A stretch of DNA of 38,445 bases, taken from contig JAKAJN010000017.1 of the NCBI GenBank assembly GCA_021813725.1, positions 1 to 38,445 of the forward strand, written 5' to 3'. The notes below the pieces were generated by a model, which had not been told where the DNA came from, did not search any database, and saw nothing but the letters and a program-made list of their open reading frames with translations. Below, piece by piece: positions 23,319-31,689 of this stretch; position 1 is the first letter of the stretch; each line of letters starts with the position of its first letter. This DNA comes from a bacterium. Lineage in GTDB: Bacteria > Gemmatimonadota > Gemmatimonadetes > Gemmatimonadales > Gemmatimonadaceae. The position numbers and the translations under genes were made by a program.

Positions 23319-23861
23319 CTACGCGCCCTCGGCGGCGACGGGGCGTACCAGGATGCGATCGGTCTGCGCGTCGGTGCCGAGCAGGAAAACATGCTGACCC
23401 ACGTCCGCAAATCCGCTCTTGCGGTAGTATGCCTTGGCGCGCTCGTTGCGCTCCCACACGCCGAGCCAGAGCGTGCCCGCGCCCAGGCGGTGCGCTTCTG
23501 CGGTCACCCGCGCCATCAGCGCCGGGGCGACGCCCCGGCCGTGCCACTCCTTGGCGACGTAGAACCGCCAGAGTTCGATGGGTGCACGGCCCCGTACGCA
23601 CGGCGGCGCCGGCCCCCGACGGAGCTGCGCGTATCCGACGGCCTGCGCGCCGATTTCCACCAGCAGCGTGGTGAGGTCCGGATCGGCCAGCTCCCGCGCC
23701 TGCTGAGTCGGCCCGAAGGACGCCGCGAGAAATGCCGCCATGTCCTCCGGGCGGTTGTCGGCGGCGAAGGTGTCGACGAACGTGCGGGCGGCGAGTTCGG
23801 CGAGCGCCTTGGCATCCATCGGCTTGGCGGGTCGAATCGTGATGTGCACGGTGGCCCTCAT
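23319..23861 (-). CDS. GNAT family N-acetyltransferase
   Basis: The 180-residue protein starts at ATG 23861 (MRATVHITIRPAKPMDAKAL). Features are an N-terminal IRPAKPMDAKALAEL strand-helix, a central VGYAQLR strand, LWRFYVAKEWHGRGVAPALMARV holding the acetyl-CoA loop (W-H-G-R-G-V-A), and a C-terminal WERNERAKAYYRKSGFADVGQH segment. It resembles ribosomal-protein or polyamine-type GNATs with a FAADN.PEDM motif, but the substrate is not deducible. The selenomethyltransferase gene lies 128 bp downstream on the same strand, so they might share a transcript. Confidence 0.87.
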   Translation of the reverse strand: MRATVHITIRPAKPMDAKALAELAARTFVDTFAADNRPEDMAAFLAASFGPTQQARELADPDLTTLLVEIGAQAVGYAQLRRGPAPPCVRGRAPIELWRFYVAKEWHGRGVAPALMARVTAEAHRLGAGTLWLGVWERNERAKAYYRKSGFADVGQHVFLLGTDAQTDRILVRPVAAEGA

Positions 23862-23967
23862 GCGCGATGGCGGCGCGTCTCGTGTAAAATCGCGCGTCGC
23901 GGCTGTCCGACGATCACCGCAGCCCGCGCGCGCGGAGTATCTTACTCCACTCCTCGTCCCGCCGCCC
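23862..23967. promoter_or_regulatory. Divergent promoter region between GNAT and PPOx genes
   Basis: The 106-bp gap holds starts for two divergent genes. GGAGTATCTTACTCC (23934-23948) is a small perfect palindrome containing TATCTT, 20 bp before the PPOx start. TGTAAAAT (23883-23890) resembles an extended -10 box. No good -35 box was found for either. The palindrome may be an operator over a -10 box. Confidence 0.35.
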
Positions 23968-24567
23968 ATGACCGACCCGACACCGCTCTCCGCCGATCGC
24001 GCCACGCTTCGCATGCACCGCGAGCGCGCCGTCCCCGACCAGGCGATCGCGTTTCTGCAGGACGGTCTCGTGGCTCACGTCGGGATCGCCGACGACGAAG
24101 GACCGATCGTGATTCCGATGACGTACCACTTCGACCCGGCGACGCCGCAACGGCTCTACCTGCACGGTGCACACCACAGCCGCCTGATGCAGGCCGTGGC
24201 CAACGGCGCTCGCGTCTGCGTGACGGTCACGATCACCGACGCGCTCGTCTACTCGAAGACGGCGCTCAACCATTCCGTCAACTATCGCTCCGTGGTCGCC
24301 TTCTGCCGCGCGTCGATGTCACAGCCCACGCTCGAGGAATCGCGCGCGACGTTGCAGGACCTGATCGCGCGCTACTGGCCCGGACGCGCCGTCGGCGTCG
24401 ACTACGACGTCATTCCCCAGAAGCACCTGGAGACCACCGCGCTGGTCGCGCTCGACATCGAGGCCATAAGCGCCAAGCAGCGCACGGGCGGCGCCAAGGG
24501 TCCGGGCGATGACGATCCACTCGTGTCTGGCACGGCGGGGATCACCGAGCTGCGGCCGGGGTTCTGA
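23968..24567 (+). CDS. Pyridoxamine 5'-phosphate oxidase family (split-barrel flavin-binding) protein
   Basis: The 199-residue protein starts at ATG 23968 (MTDPTPLSADRATLRMHRERA); the frame is open further upstream but is shadow sequence. It has the split-barrel features of the NimA/PPOx-like family: HRERAVPDQAIAFLQDGLVAHVGI, PIVIPMTYHF, LYLHGAHHSRLMQAV, VCVTVTITDALVYSKTALNHSVNYRSVV. Family members bind FMN or F420 and reduce or oxidise small aromatic or unknown compounds; many are uncharacterised. The C-terminal segment (DYDVIPQKHLETTALVALDIE) is typical. The protein does not show the residues that define true PdxH, so a role in vitamin B6 synthesis is unlikely. Confidence 0.85.
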   Translation: MTDPTPLSADRATLRMHRERAVPDQAIAFLQDGLVAHVGIADDEGPIVIPMTYHFDPATPQRLYLHGAHHSRLMQAVANGARVCVTVTITDALVYSKTALNHSVNYRSVVAFCRASMSQPTLEESRATLQDLIARYWPGRAVGVDYDVIPQKHLETTALVALDIEAISAKQRTGGAKGPGDDDPLVSGTAGITELRPGF

Positions 24568-24596
24568 CCCCCGGCTCGCTCAGGCGCTACTTTTCT

Positions 24597-26315
24597 ATGT
24601 TTACTGGCAAGACCCCACTCCCAGGCGTTCGCGTGAGCACGGAAACCCCGAAACGGGACTTCATCAGAGACATGGTCGCGGCGGACGTCGCGTCCAACAA
24701 GTTTGGCCGGCCCATCTGCACGCGCTTCCCGCCCGAGCCGAACGGCTTCCCGCATATCGGGCACGCCAAGTCCATCTGCCTGAACTTCGGGCTGGCCAAG
24801 GAGTTCGGCGGTCGCGTGCACCTGCGGTTCGATGACACGAACCCGTTCACCGAAGACATCAAGTACGTCGAGGCGATCAAACGCGACATCCGCTGGCTGG
24901 GATTCGAGTGGGACGCCGAGTACTACGCGAGCGACTACTTCGAGCAGCTGTATGCGATTGCGCTGAAGCTGGTCGAGCGCGGCAAGGCGTACGTGGACAG
25001 CGAGAACGAGGACGAGGTGCGCGAGCACCGCGGCACCGTGACCACGCCGGGGACGCCGAGCGCGTATCGCGACCGCAGCGTGGCGGAGAACCTCGACCTG
25101 CTCTCGCGGATGAAGGCGGGGGAGTTCGCGGACGGTACCCACGTGCTGCGGGCCAAGATCGACCTCGCGCACCCGAACATGATCATGCGCGATCCCATCC
25201 TGCTGCGGATCGCGCACGCCCCGCACTATCGGCGGGGTGACGCCTGGTGCATCTACCCGCTCTACGACTTCGCGCACGGCCTGAGCGACGCGATCGAGGG
25301 GATCACGCACTCGCTCTGCACGCTCGAGTTCAAGGACAATCGCGAGATCTACGACTGGCTCGTCCGCGAGGCCGGTTTCGAGCGGCCGCCGGAGCAGACG
25401 GAGTTTGCGCGCCTGGTGCTGGACTACACCGTCGTCAGCAAGCGCAAGCTATTACGTCTTGTAACTGATGGACACGTCGCCGGATGGGACGATCCGCGCC
25501 TGCACACGATCGCGGGGATTCGCCGCCGCGGCGTGACGCCGGAGGCGATTCGGGCCTTCGCCGAAAACGTCGGGGTGGCGCGCAAGCCGGCGCGCACCGA
25601 GCTGGCGGCCTACGAGCACGCGGTGCGCAACGACCTGAACATGCGCGTGCCGCGCGTGCTCTGCGTCGTGAACCCCCTGAAGGTCGTGCTCACCAACTAC
25701 CCGGAAGGAAGCGTCGAGCCGCTCGACGCCTCGTACTATCCGCACGACGTACCGCTCACCGGCTCGCGCCCCGTGCCGTTCTCGCGTGAGCTCTGGATCG
25801 AACGCGACGACTTCATGGAGGATCCGCCGAAGAAGTTCTTCCGGTTGGCGCCGGGGCGCGAGGTCCGCCTGCGCTACGGTTACTTGATCACCTGCCAGGA
25901 GGTGGTGAAGAACTCGGCTGGCGACGTCATCGAGTTGCGCTGCACCTACGATCCGGCCACGCGCGGCGGCAACGCCCCCGACGGCCGCAAGGTGCAGGGC
26001 ACCATTCACTGGGTCTCGGCGGCGCATGCGGCGGACTGTGAGCTGCGCCTGTACGACACGCTGTTCACCGTTCCCGATCCGGACGGTTTGCCCGAAGGAC
26101 AGGATTTCACCTCCGTGCTCAACCCCGACTCCCTCGTCGTCGTGCACGGGGCGAAAGTGGAGCCAAGCGTGGCCGCCGACCCGATCGGCACGCGCTACCA
26201 GTTCGAGCGCACCGGCTATTTCATCTCCGACGAGGACTCGCGCCCCGGGGCGCTCGTCTTCAACCGAACCGTGACGCTGCGCGACTCGTGGGTGAAGGAG
26301 AAGGCCAAGGGATGA
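24597..26315 (+). CDS. glnS: Glutaminyl-tRNA synthetase
   Basis: The 572-residue protein has the class I motifs of GlnRS. RFPPEPNGFPHIGHAKS contains the HIGH-type motif (His53-His56), and VVSKRKLLRL holds the KMSKS equivalent (Ser281-Lys284). RFDDTNP, YPLYDFAHGLSDAIEGITHSLCTLEF and the C-terminal anticodon-binding beta-barrels (from about residue 350: LTGSRPVPFSRELWIERDDF, FRLAPGREVRLRYGY) complete it. It charges tRNA-Gln directly with glutamine. ATG 24597 has no ribosome-binding site; GTG 24633, giving an N-terminus STETPKRDFIRDM that matches homologues better, is an equally likely start. The next gene overlaps its stop (ATGA). Confidence 0.97.
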   Translation: MFTGKTPLPGVRVSTETPKRDFIRDMVAADVASNKFGRPICTRFPPEPNGFPHIGHAKSICLNFGLAKEFGGRVHLRFDDTNPFTEDIKYVEAIKRDIRWLGFEWDAEYYASDYFEQLYAIALKLVERGKAYVDSENEDEVREHRGTVTTPGTPSAYRDRSVAENLDLLSRMKAGEFADGTHVLRAKIDLAHPNMIMRDPILLRIAHAPHYRRGDAWCIYPLYDFAHGLSDAIEGITHSLCTLEFKDNREIYDWLVREAGFERPPEQTEFARLVLDYTVVSKRKLLRLVTDGHVAGWDDPRLHTIAGIRRRGVTPEAIRAFAENVGVARKPARTELAAYEHAVRNDLNMRVPRVLCVVNPLKVVLTNYPEGSVEPLDASYYPHDVPLTGSRPVPFSRELWIERDDFMEDPPKKFFRLAPGREVRLRYGYLITCQEVVKNSAGDVIELRCTYDPATRGGNAPDGRKVQGTIHWVSAAHAADCELRLYDTLFTVPDPDGLPEGQDFTSVLNPDSLVVVHGAKVEPSVAADPIGTRYQFERTGYFISDEDSRPGALVFNRTVTLRDSWVKEKAKG

Positions 26316-27079
26316 ACTTCCACATCGGCATCATGGGCAACCTCTTCTCCGGGAAGACGACGCTCATGAACGCGCTCGCGGCGCCGCCGTACCGGCGCGA
26401 TCTGCAGCAGCTGATCGGGCACAGCGACACCTATGCGTTCTCCGAGCGCGTGGACAAGGGGTCGCTGGTGGACGAATGCCTGGCCCTGTTCTACCAGGAC
26501 CGCGTGGCGAACATCTTCCCGACGGAGACGGCCTTTCTCCACATGCGCACGCTGCAGCAGCGCGAGATTCGCCACCTGATGACGCGCGAGCAGAAGGGCG
26601 GGGGCGTGCTGATCCTCGAGGACCGTCCCTTCCTCGACGGCCCGGAGGTCTTCGTCAAGCGCATGATCGACGCCGGCGAGATGCCCGCCGCGCACGCGAA
26701 GCTCTACTACACGCAGCTGCACCAGACGATGCAGCATGACCGCATCCGCCTCCCCGATCTCACCGTCTACCTCCGCACCGAGCCGGAACTCCTCGACAAG
26801 CGGCGCCTCGCGCGCGCCGCGGCGGGCGATGACTATGCGGCGGGCATCAGCCGCCAGTACCTTGAGGAGATTCACGCGGGGTACGAGCGTCTGTCGGCGA
26901 CGTGGCGGCGCACCCTGCGCAAATACCAGGAGATCGCCATCGTCCCGCCCGACGCCGACATTGTGATCCTCCCGGCGGAGATCGACATGTACGAGCACCC
27001 CGACTACGTGCACGTGGCGGCCGGCACCATTCGCGAGAAGGTGCGTCGGATGATCGCCGCCCGGGAGCTCGAGCCGTGA
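26312..27079 (+). CDS. Deoxynucleoside kinase family protein 1
   Basis: The 255-residue protein starts at ATG 26312, overlapping the glnS stop. MGNLFSGKTTLMNAL near residue 8 is the P-loop. ILEDRPFLDGPEVF corresponds to the family's E-R-S...D-R-Y motif (here D-R-P), with the arginine kept. LTVYLRTEPELLDKRRLARAAAGDD contains the arginine-rich lid. Length fits monomers of the dNK/dGK/dAK family, which phosphorylate deoxynucleosides using ATP for dNTP salvage. It overlaps the next kinase-like gene by four bases. Substrate preference cannot be read. Confidence 0.83.
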   Translation: MNFHIGIMGNLFSGKTTLMNALAAPPYRRDLQQLIGHSDTYAFSERVDKGSLVDECLALFYQDRVANIFPTETAFLHMRTLQQREIRHLMTREQKGGGVLILEDRPFLDGPEVFVKRMIDAGEMPAAHAKLYYTQLHQTMQHDRIRLPDLTVYLRTEPELLDKRRLARAAAGDDYAAGISRQYLEEIHAGYERLSATWRRTLRKYQEIAIVPPDADIVILPAEIDMYEHPDYVHVAAGTIREKVRRMIAARELEP

Positions 27080-28005
27080 GTGAAGAGACCGGCCGCCTCC
27101 TCTCGGTCGAGGAAGATCCGGCCATCCGCCGGCACGAGATCGCCAGCCGGCTCACCAACGTCGAGCGCCGCCTGCTCACGTACCTGTCGCGGCACCAGAC
27201 GCTCATCTGCTGCGTCGGCAACATCGGGGCGGGCAAGAGCTCGCTCGTCAAGCTGCTGGCGTACAGCACGGGGATGAATGCGCTGTTCGAGCTCCCCGAC
27301 GAGGGGTTCGAGGACCACGTCCACAACAACAACAGTCTCTACCCCCTGCTCGCCACCGCCAAGCACTCTGCCAAGCGCACGCTCGGCCGCTACTACGGCG
27401 CCATCAACGACTTCATCGTCGCGCAGAAGGAGGCGTGGCCCAACAGCGCGGAGTTGGTCTCGGCACAGCGGCACCTGCATCAGGCGGCGCTCGACATCCA
27501 GCACGCCTATCTCGACCTGCGCAAGATGCAGCTGCAGGCGATGCCGCATCTGCAGGCGAGCACCTGCATTGACGGCTCGCCGCTTGCCGATCGGTATGCG
27601 TTCTGCGAGGTGCTGCACCGCGACATGGACGAGCCGTATCTCACCGCCGAGGCGCTGCAGGTGATCGACCGCCGCCTCGAGGACGAGTTCCGTCCGCTGG
27701 TGCGCCCGGGATTGCTGGTGATCCTCAAGAGTCCCGTCGACAACCTGCTGCGCAACATCCGCGACCGGCAGCGCGACGAGGAGGGGGCTGGGTCCGACTT
27801 GCCGGAGGGGCTCGTGCGGCTGGTGCGCGCGCTCAATCCGCGCTACGACGCGTTTGTGGGCCACCTGCGCTCGAGCGGCTGGTACGACGGTCCGGTGCTC
27901 GAGATTGACGTGAGTCGCATTGACTTCGTGTCGAACGTGCGACACCTGATCGCGGTGTACGAGGGGATCGAGCGCCTCCTGGTGCCGCGCGACTTCAAGG
28001 CATAA
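27076..28005 (+). CDS. Deoxynucleoside kinase family protein 2 (divergent paralogue)
   Basis: The 309-residue protein starts at GTG 27076 inside the stop region of the previous gene. An N-terminal extension of about 40 residues (VEEDPAIRRHEIASRLTNVERRLLTYL) precedes the P-loop CVGNIGAGKSSLVKLLA. The position of the E-R-S motif reads IDGSPLADRYAFCEVL: the catalytic-site Arg is Gly while the D-R-Y part is kept. The lid region is ILKSPVDNLLRNIRDRQRDEE. Tandem dNK genes can encode heterodimers, as in Lactobacillus dAK/dGK. The missing Arg suggests either altered specificity or a regulatory partner of the first protein. Translation is probably coupled to it. The pair lies in one operon with glnS. 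Confidence 0.78.
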   Translation: MSEETGRLLSVEEDPAIRRHEIASRLTNVERRLLTYLSRHQTLICCVGNIGAGKSSLVKLLAYSTGMNALFELPDEGFEDHVHNNNSLYPLLATAKHSAKRTLGRYYGAINDFIVAQKEAWPNSAELVSAQRHLHQAALDIQHAYLDLRKMQLQAMPHLQASTCIDGSPLADRYAFCEVLHRDMDEPYLTAEALQVIDRRLEDEFRPLVRPGLLVILKSPVDNLLRNIRDRQRDEEGAGSDLPEGLVRLVRALNPRYDAFVGHLRSSGWYDGPVLEIDVSRIDFVSNVRHLIAVYEGIERLLVPRDFKA

Positions 28006-28011
28006 CGCCGC

Positions 28012-28049
28012 GGGCGGACGCGCGTCGACCGGCCGACGCGCGTCCGCCC
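28012..28049. terminator. Bidirectional hairpin terminator between convergent genes
   Basis: GGGCGGACGCGCGTCG (28012-28027) and its exact complement CGACGCGCGTCCGCCC (28034-28049) form a perfect 16-bp stem with a 6-base loop. They fill the 50 bp between the dNK 2 stop and the amidohydrolase stop. There is no U-tract, but the position and symmetry suit a two-way terminator. Confidence 0.75.
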
Positions 28050-28055
28050 CGCCGA

Positions 28056-31000
28056 CTACCGACCGATCCCCGCCGTCGGCGCCGGCACGCTGTACGCCCA
28101 CGGCTGCGCCGGCAACTTGCGCTGGCGCGGATACACCTCATCCAGCGTATTGGCGTCGTACAGTCGCCCATTCACCATCACCTGGCTGAGCGTGTTGGTG
28201 TTGCGGATGTTCGCCAGCGGGTCCTGGTCCAGCACGATCAGGTCGGCAAGTTTCCCCGCCTCGAGCGATCCGACATCCTGCGACAGCCCAATCGCCTCGG
28301 CGCCGACAATCGTCGCCGCGCGCAGCGCGTCGTGCGTGGACAGCCCGCCGCTCTGCAGCAGCCAGATTTCCCAGTGCATGCCGAGTCCCTGCAACTGGCC
28401 GTGACTGCCCACGCCAATGCGTCCGCCGGCGGCCACGGTCTTGGCAACGTCCTGCGCGTGCTGCCACATCGCATACTCCTCCTTCACGGCGAAGCCGGCC
28501 GGTCCAGGGGCGTTCCCCTGCCCGCGGCGGCGGATCTTGGCGTCGAAATCCACCGGATGCGTGAAGTGGCGCAGCTTGGCGTCGTTGAGCAGGTCCTCGC
28601 TCTGGTAGAACCAGCCCTCGCCGAACGGACCGCCGTACTCGACGATCAGCGTCGGCGAATTGGTCGTCTGCGTCGCCTTGTACCACTCGAAGACGTCGGC
28701 GTACTTGGGCGTGATCGGCAGCGTGTGCTCGATGCCGGGATAGCCGTCAATGCCGTGCGTCAGGTCGAGCTTCTGGTCGAGCCCGCCCTCCGTGGTCGGC
28801 ATGAGCCCCAGTTCCTTCGCCGCCATGATGATCCACTGCCGCTGCTGGCGGTTGCCGCTCATGTACATCTTGAGCGTCTTCGTGTCGTAGTACTTGGCGT
28901 ACCGCGACAGCACGCGTCGCGCGTGGTCGAGGTCCTTGATGTTCTCGCCGGCGAAGACGCCGGGCCCGGTGGTGTAGATGCGCGGGCCGACCATGTCGCC
29001 GGTGGACACCCGGTCGGCGTAGGTCATGAAATCGGTGACCGCCGTCTGCGGATCGCGCGTCGTGGTGGTGCCGTACGCGAGCTCGGCGAGGTACTGCCAC
29101 GTCTGCGTGTTGTGCACCTGCGGCGTCAGCCACTGCGGATGATAGTGCGTGTCCACGAAACCGGGCATGATCACCTTGCCCGCGACATCCACGATCTTCG
29201 CGCCGTCGGGCACGGGCACGCTCCCGCGCGCCCCCACGCCGACGATGCGATTGTCGCGCACCACCACATCGGCATTCTCGATGATCTCGTGCGCCTTCAT
29301 CGTGATTGCCTTGGCGCCACGGAAGACGATGGCGCCGTGCGGCAGGTCGCGCGGTGCGGTCACGACGATGCGGCGCTCGTCGGGCTTGTAGCCCGGCTTC
29401 TCCGCCTGCTTGCCACCGGCCGTGTCGGCCTTCGCGATCGAGTCGAGCTTGGCGAGCGAATCCTTCTTGGCGGGGTCCTTGCGCAGTTCGGCCTTGAACT
29501 TGGCGTCGGCCTTCAGCGAATCGTCCACGGCCTTGCCGCGCGCGAGGTCATACGTCCAGACGGCGTTGCCGAGCGACCACATCACGCGGGCACCGTCGGC
29601 CGTCCAGGTGGGGAACTCCCCGCCAATCTCGTTGAGCTTGCGCACGGGCACGGCCGCCGAGTTCGGGTCGGCCACCGAAACCGAGGGCGGAGCGGCGCCG
29701 ATCTCCGGCACCGTGATGGTGTAGAGGTCCATCCCGACCATGGCGAGCGCCTGATCGCCCTTGGGCGCCATCAGCACCAGTGAGGCCGGCGGCGGCTGCG
29801 GCGGCGTGGGCTCCGCGGGATCGAGGTGCGTGTCGCCGGCCGCGGCGCTGACCGGTCGACCTGCGCGCCCGCCGATCCACTGCGCAGCGACCTTCGCATC
29901 AAGCGCCGCGTCGAGCGTCATCGGTGCGCTTCCCGCGCCTGGAGGGAGTGGACCCGTCACCTTGAGGTGCGTCTTGAGGTCGGTGCCATCCCACCGGAAC
30001 GAGACGAGGCCGTCACGCCCATACGCGTAGATGCGGTCGGGGTTCGACGTGAAGTGCGGCGCGCCCATGCCGCTCGTGGGCATGATGACGGTCGTGGCGC
30101 CACCGCCGGCTGGAATCCAGACGAACTCCGAGGCGGCCGCCCCGAAGAAGGCGGCGCCCGCTTCCTTGAGCTCTCTCGATGCCGCACGGACGGCGACAAT
30201 CCGGTCACCGGCCGGCGACCAGGCGACGTCGGTGTAGAGTCCCATCGCTGACAACGCCGCGGTACTCCAGCCCCGCTTGGCGTCGAGCGAGGCGCGCATC
30301 ACCTGGCCGCCGGCTTCGTCGCTCCACGTCGTGTATGCCAGTGACTTGCCGTCGGGCGACCAGACCGGCCCGAACTCGCCAACGTTGGCCTTCGTCACGC
30401 GTTGCGGCGTGCCGTTCGGCAGGTCCATCACGTACAGGCGGTCGAGGGACGAAAAGGCCAGCTTGCTACCGTCGGGCGACGGGGCGATGTCGCGCACCTG
30501 TTTGGCCGTGAGCATCGCCGATGTGTCCACGCGATAGGCGAACTTCACCTCCGGTCCCATCTCCAGCTTCACCTCGGCCTCGAACGGAATCTTCGTCGGT
30601 GCCGACTTGTCCACCGGCACCCGCCAGATCTCGCCGCCGTAGCTGACAATCACCGCCTTCGAGTCGGGCGTGAAGGCGAACCCTGGATACGCGTCCATCG
30701 GCGCACGTGACTCGATTTCGTCGCGCTGCACCGGAAAGGCCAGCCAGTCCTCGTCCTGCGTCTGCAGATTGCGAATGCGCAGCCCCGTCTTCACCTCGAA
30801 GCGCGCGGCGTACACCAGATACTGGCCGTCGGGCGAGAGCGTGGGCCGGAACGCAGAGCCGCCGCGGCGCGACATCTGTGACACCCGCCCGCTCTCGCGG
30901 TCCCAGGCGTAGAGCTGGTACTGCGCGCCGATCGAGTTGTACTGCCAGTCGCCCGTGCGCGCCGCGTACCAGACGTAGCGCGGGTCCTTGCCGAAGGCGG

Positions 31001-31562
31001 CACCCAACTGCTTGAGTGTCGGCGCCGGGGCAGGCGTCATCGACAGCGGAACGCCGCGTCCGCCGTCCACGTGATACATCCAGAGCTTCGCCGTGCCAAA
31101 TGTGCCGCCGGAGCGCGAGACGACGACGTACTTGCCGTCCGGCGCGAACTCGGGCGAGACGTATTGATTCAGGTTGCCCGTGGTCAGTGCGGTGGTGTCC
31201 TTGCCGTCCGCGTTCATCAGCCAGACGTTCTCGCCGCCCGAGCGGTCGCTGACGAAGACAATGCGGGTGCCGTCTGGCGAATAGCGCGGCTGGGCATCAA
31301 ACGCCATGCCGTGCGTGATGGCCGTCGCCTTCCCGCCGCCGACGGGCATCGTGTAGATGTCGCCGAGCAGGTCGAAGACGAGGTGCTGGCCGTCCGGGGA
31401 GACGTCGAGCGAGATCCACGTGCCCTGCGTCGCGGTGAAGGCGTGGGTACGGGCGGTCTTCAGTGGCAGGCCAGCGGCTGGCGCGGCGGCGGGCGCCTGC
31501 GCGCGCGCGGGAAGCGCGGCGGCGGCAACGAGCACCGCCAGGACGAGAGGGCGAAGCGTCAT
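28056..31562 (-). CDS. Secreted TolB-type beta-propeller / amidohydrolase fusion protein
   Basis: The protein is about 1168 residues from ATG 31562, giving a signal peptide (LRPLVLAVLVAAAALPARAQ). Residues about 40-720 contain many TolB/WD40-like PD40 repeats (W.SLDVSPDGQHLVFDLLGDIY, PRYSPDGTRIVFVSDRSGG, PTLSPDGQYLVYAAR, WSPDGKSLAYTTWS). A Lys/Ala-rich linker (KAELRKDPAKKDSLAKLDS) follows. Residues about 800-1150 form a metal-dependent amidohydrolase of the imidazolonepropionase-like group: GKVIMPGFVDTHYHPQ (HxH metal site), GTTTTRDP, GVGSHGQLQGLGMHWE, and the C-terminal EAGKLADLIVLDQDPLANI. Such fusions are common in Gemmatimonadota and Bacteroidetes; their substrates (perhaps cyclic amides or peptides) are not known. 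It lies downstream of the LytS/LytTR pair on the same strand with a 127-bp gap. Confidence 0.92.
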   Translation of the reverse strand: MTLRPLVLAVLVAAAALPARAQAPAAAPAAGLPLKTARTHAFTATQGTWISLDVSPDGQHLVFDLLGDIYTMPVGGGKATAITHGMAFDAQPRYSPDGTRIVFVSDRSGGENVWLMNADGKDTTALTTGNLNQYVSPEFAPDGKYVVVSRSGGTFGTAKLWMYHVDGGRGVPLSMTPAPAPTLKQLGAAFGKDPRYVWYAARTGDWQYNSIGAQYQLYAWDRESGRVSQMSRRGGSAFRPTLSPDGQYLVYAARFEVKTGLRIRNLQTQDEDWLAFPVQRDEIESRAPMDAYPGFAFTPDSKAVIVSYGGEIWRVPVDKSAPTKIPFEAEVKLEMGPEVKFAYRVDTSAMLTAKQVRDIAPSPDGSKLAFSSLDRLYVMDLPNGTPQRVTKANVGEFGPVWSPDGKSLAYTTWSDEAGGQVMRASLDAKRGWSTAALSAMGLYTDVAWSPAGDRIVAVRAASRELKEAGAAFFGAAASEFVWIPAGGGATTVIMPTSGMGAPHFTSNPDRIYAYGRDGLVSFRWDGTDLKTHLKVTGPLPPGAGSAPMTLDAALDAKVAAQWIGGRAGRPVSAAAGDTHLDPAEPTPPQPPPASLVLMAPKGDQALAMVGMDLYTITVPEIGAAPPSVSVADPNSAAVPVRKLNEIGGEFPTWTADGARVMWSLGNAVWTYDLARGKAVDDSLKADAKFKAELRKDPAKKDSLAKLDSIAKADTAGGKQAEKPGYKPDERRIVVTAPRDLPHGAIVFRGAKAITMKAHEIIENADVVVRDNRIVGVGARGSVPVPDGAKIVDVAGKVIMPGFVDTHYHPQWLTPQVHNTQTWQYLAELAYGTTTTRDPQTAVTDFMTYADRVSTGDMVGPRIYTTGPGVFAGENIKDLDHARRVLSRYAKYYDTKTLKMYMSGNRQQRQWIIMAAKELGLMPTTEGGLDQKLDLTHGIDGYPGIEHTLPITPKYADVFEWYKATQTTNSPTLIVEYGGPFGEGWFYQSEDLLNDAKLRHFTHPVDFDAKIRRRGQGNAPGPAGFAVKEEYAMWQHAQDVAKTVAAGGRIGVGSHGQLQGLGMHWEIWLLQSGGLSTHDALRAATIVGAEAIGLSQDVGSLEAGKLADLIVLDQDPLANIRNTNTLSQVMVNGRLYDANTLDEVYPRQRKLPAQPWAYSVPAPTAGIGR

Positions 31563-31589
31563 GGCTCGAGGGGCGAGGAGGGGTGCACG

Positions 31590-31614
31590 AACGCCGCGCG
31601 ACCTGCGCGGCGTT
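31590..31614 (-). terminator. Hairpin between LytTR regulator and amidohydrolase genes
   Basis: AACGCCGCGC (31590-31599) and GCGCGGCGTT (31605-31614) are perfect inverted repeats with a 5-base loop, 28 bases before the amidohydrolase start on the transcript. It could terminate the LytTR transcript or sit in the leader of the amidohydrolase mRNA. A TATAAG hexamer at about 31645-31650 (minus strand) would be a possible -10 box, which would put the hairpin in the leader. No -35 partner was seen. Confidence 0.45.
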
Positions 31615-31689
31615 GCGGGACAATCAATTCTGGCGACCGGCGCTCTTATATGGAAGGCGGGCCCGGCGGCGATCCCGCAGGCGGAGCCG

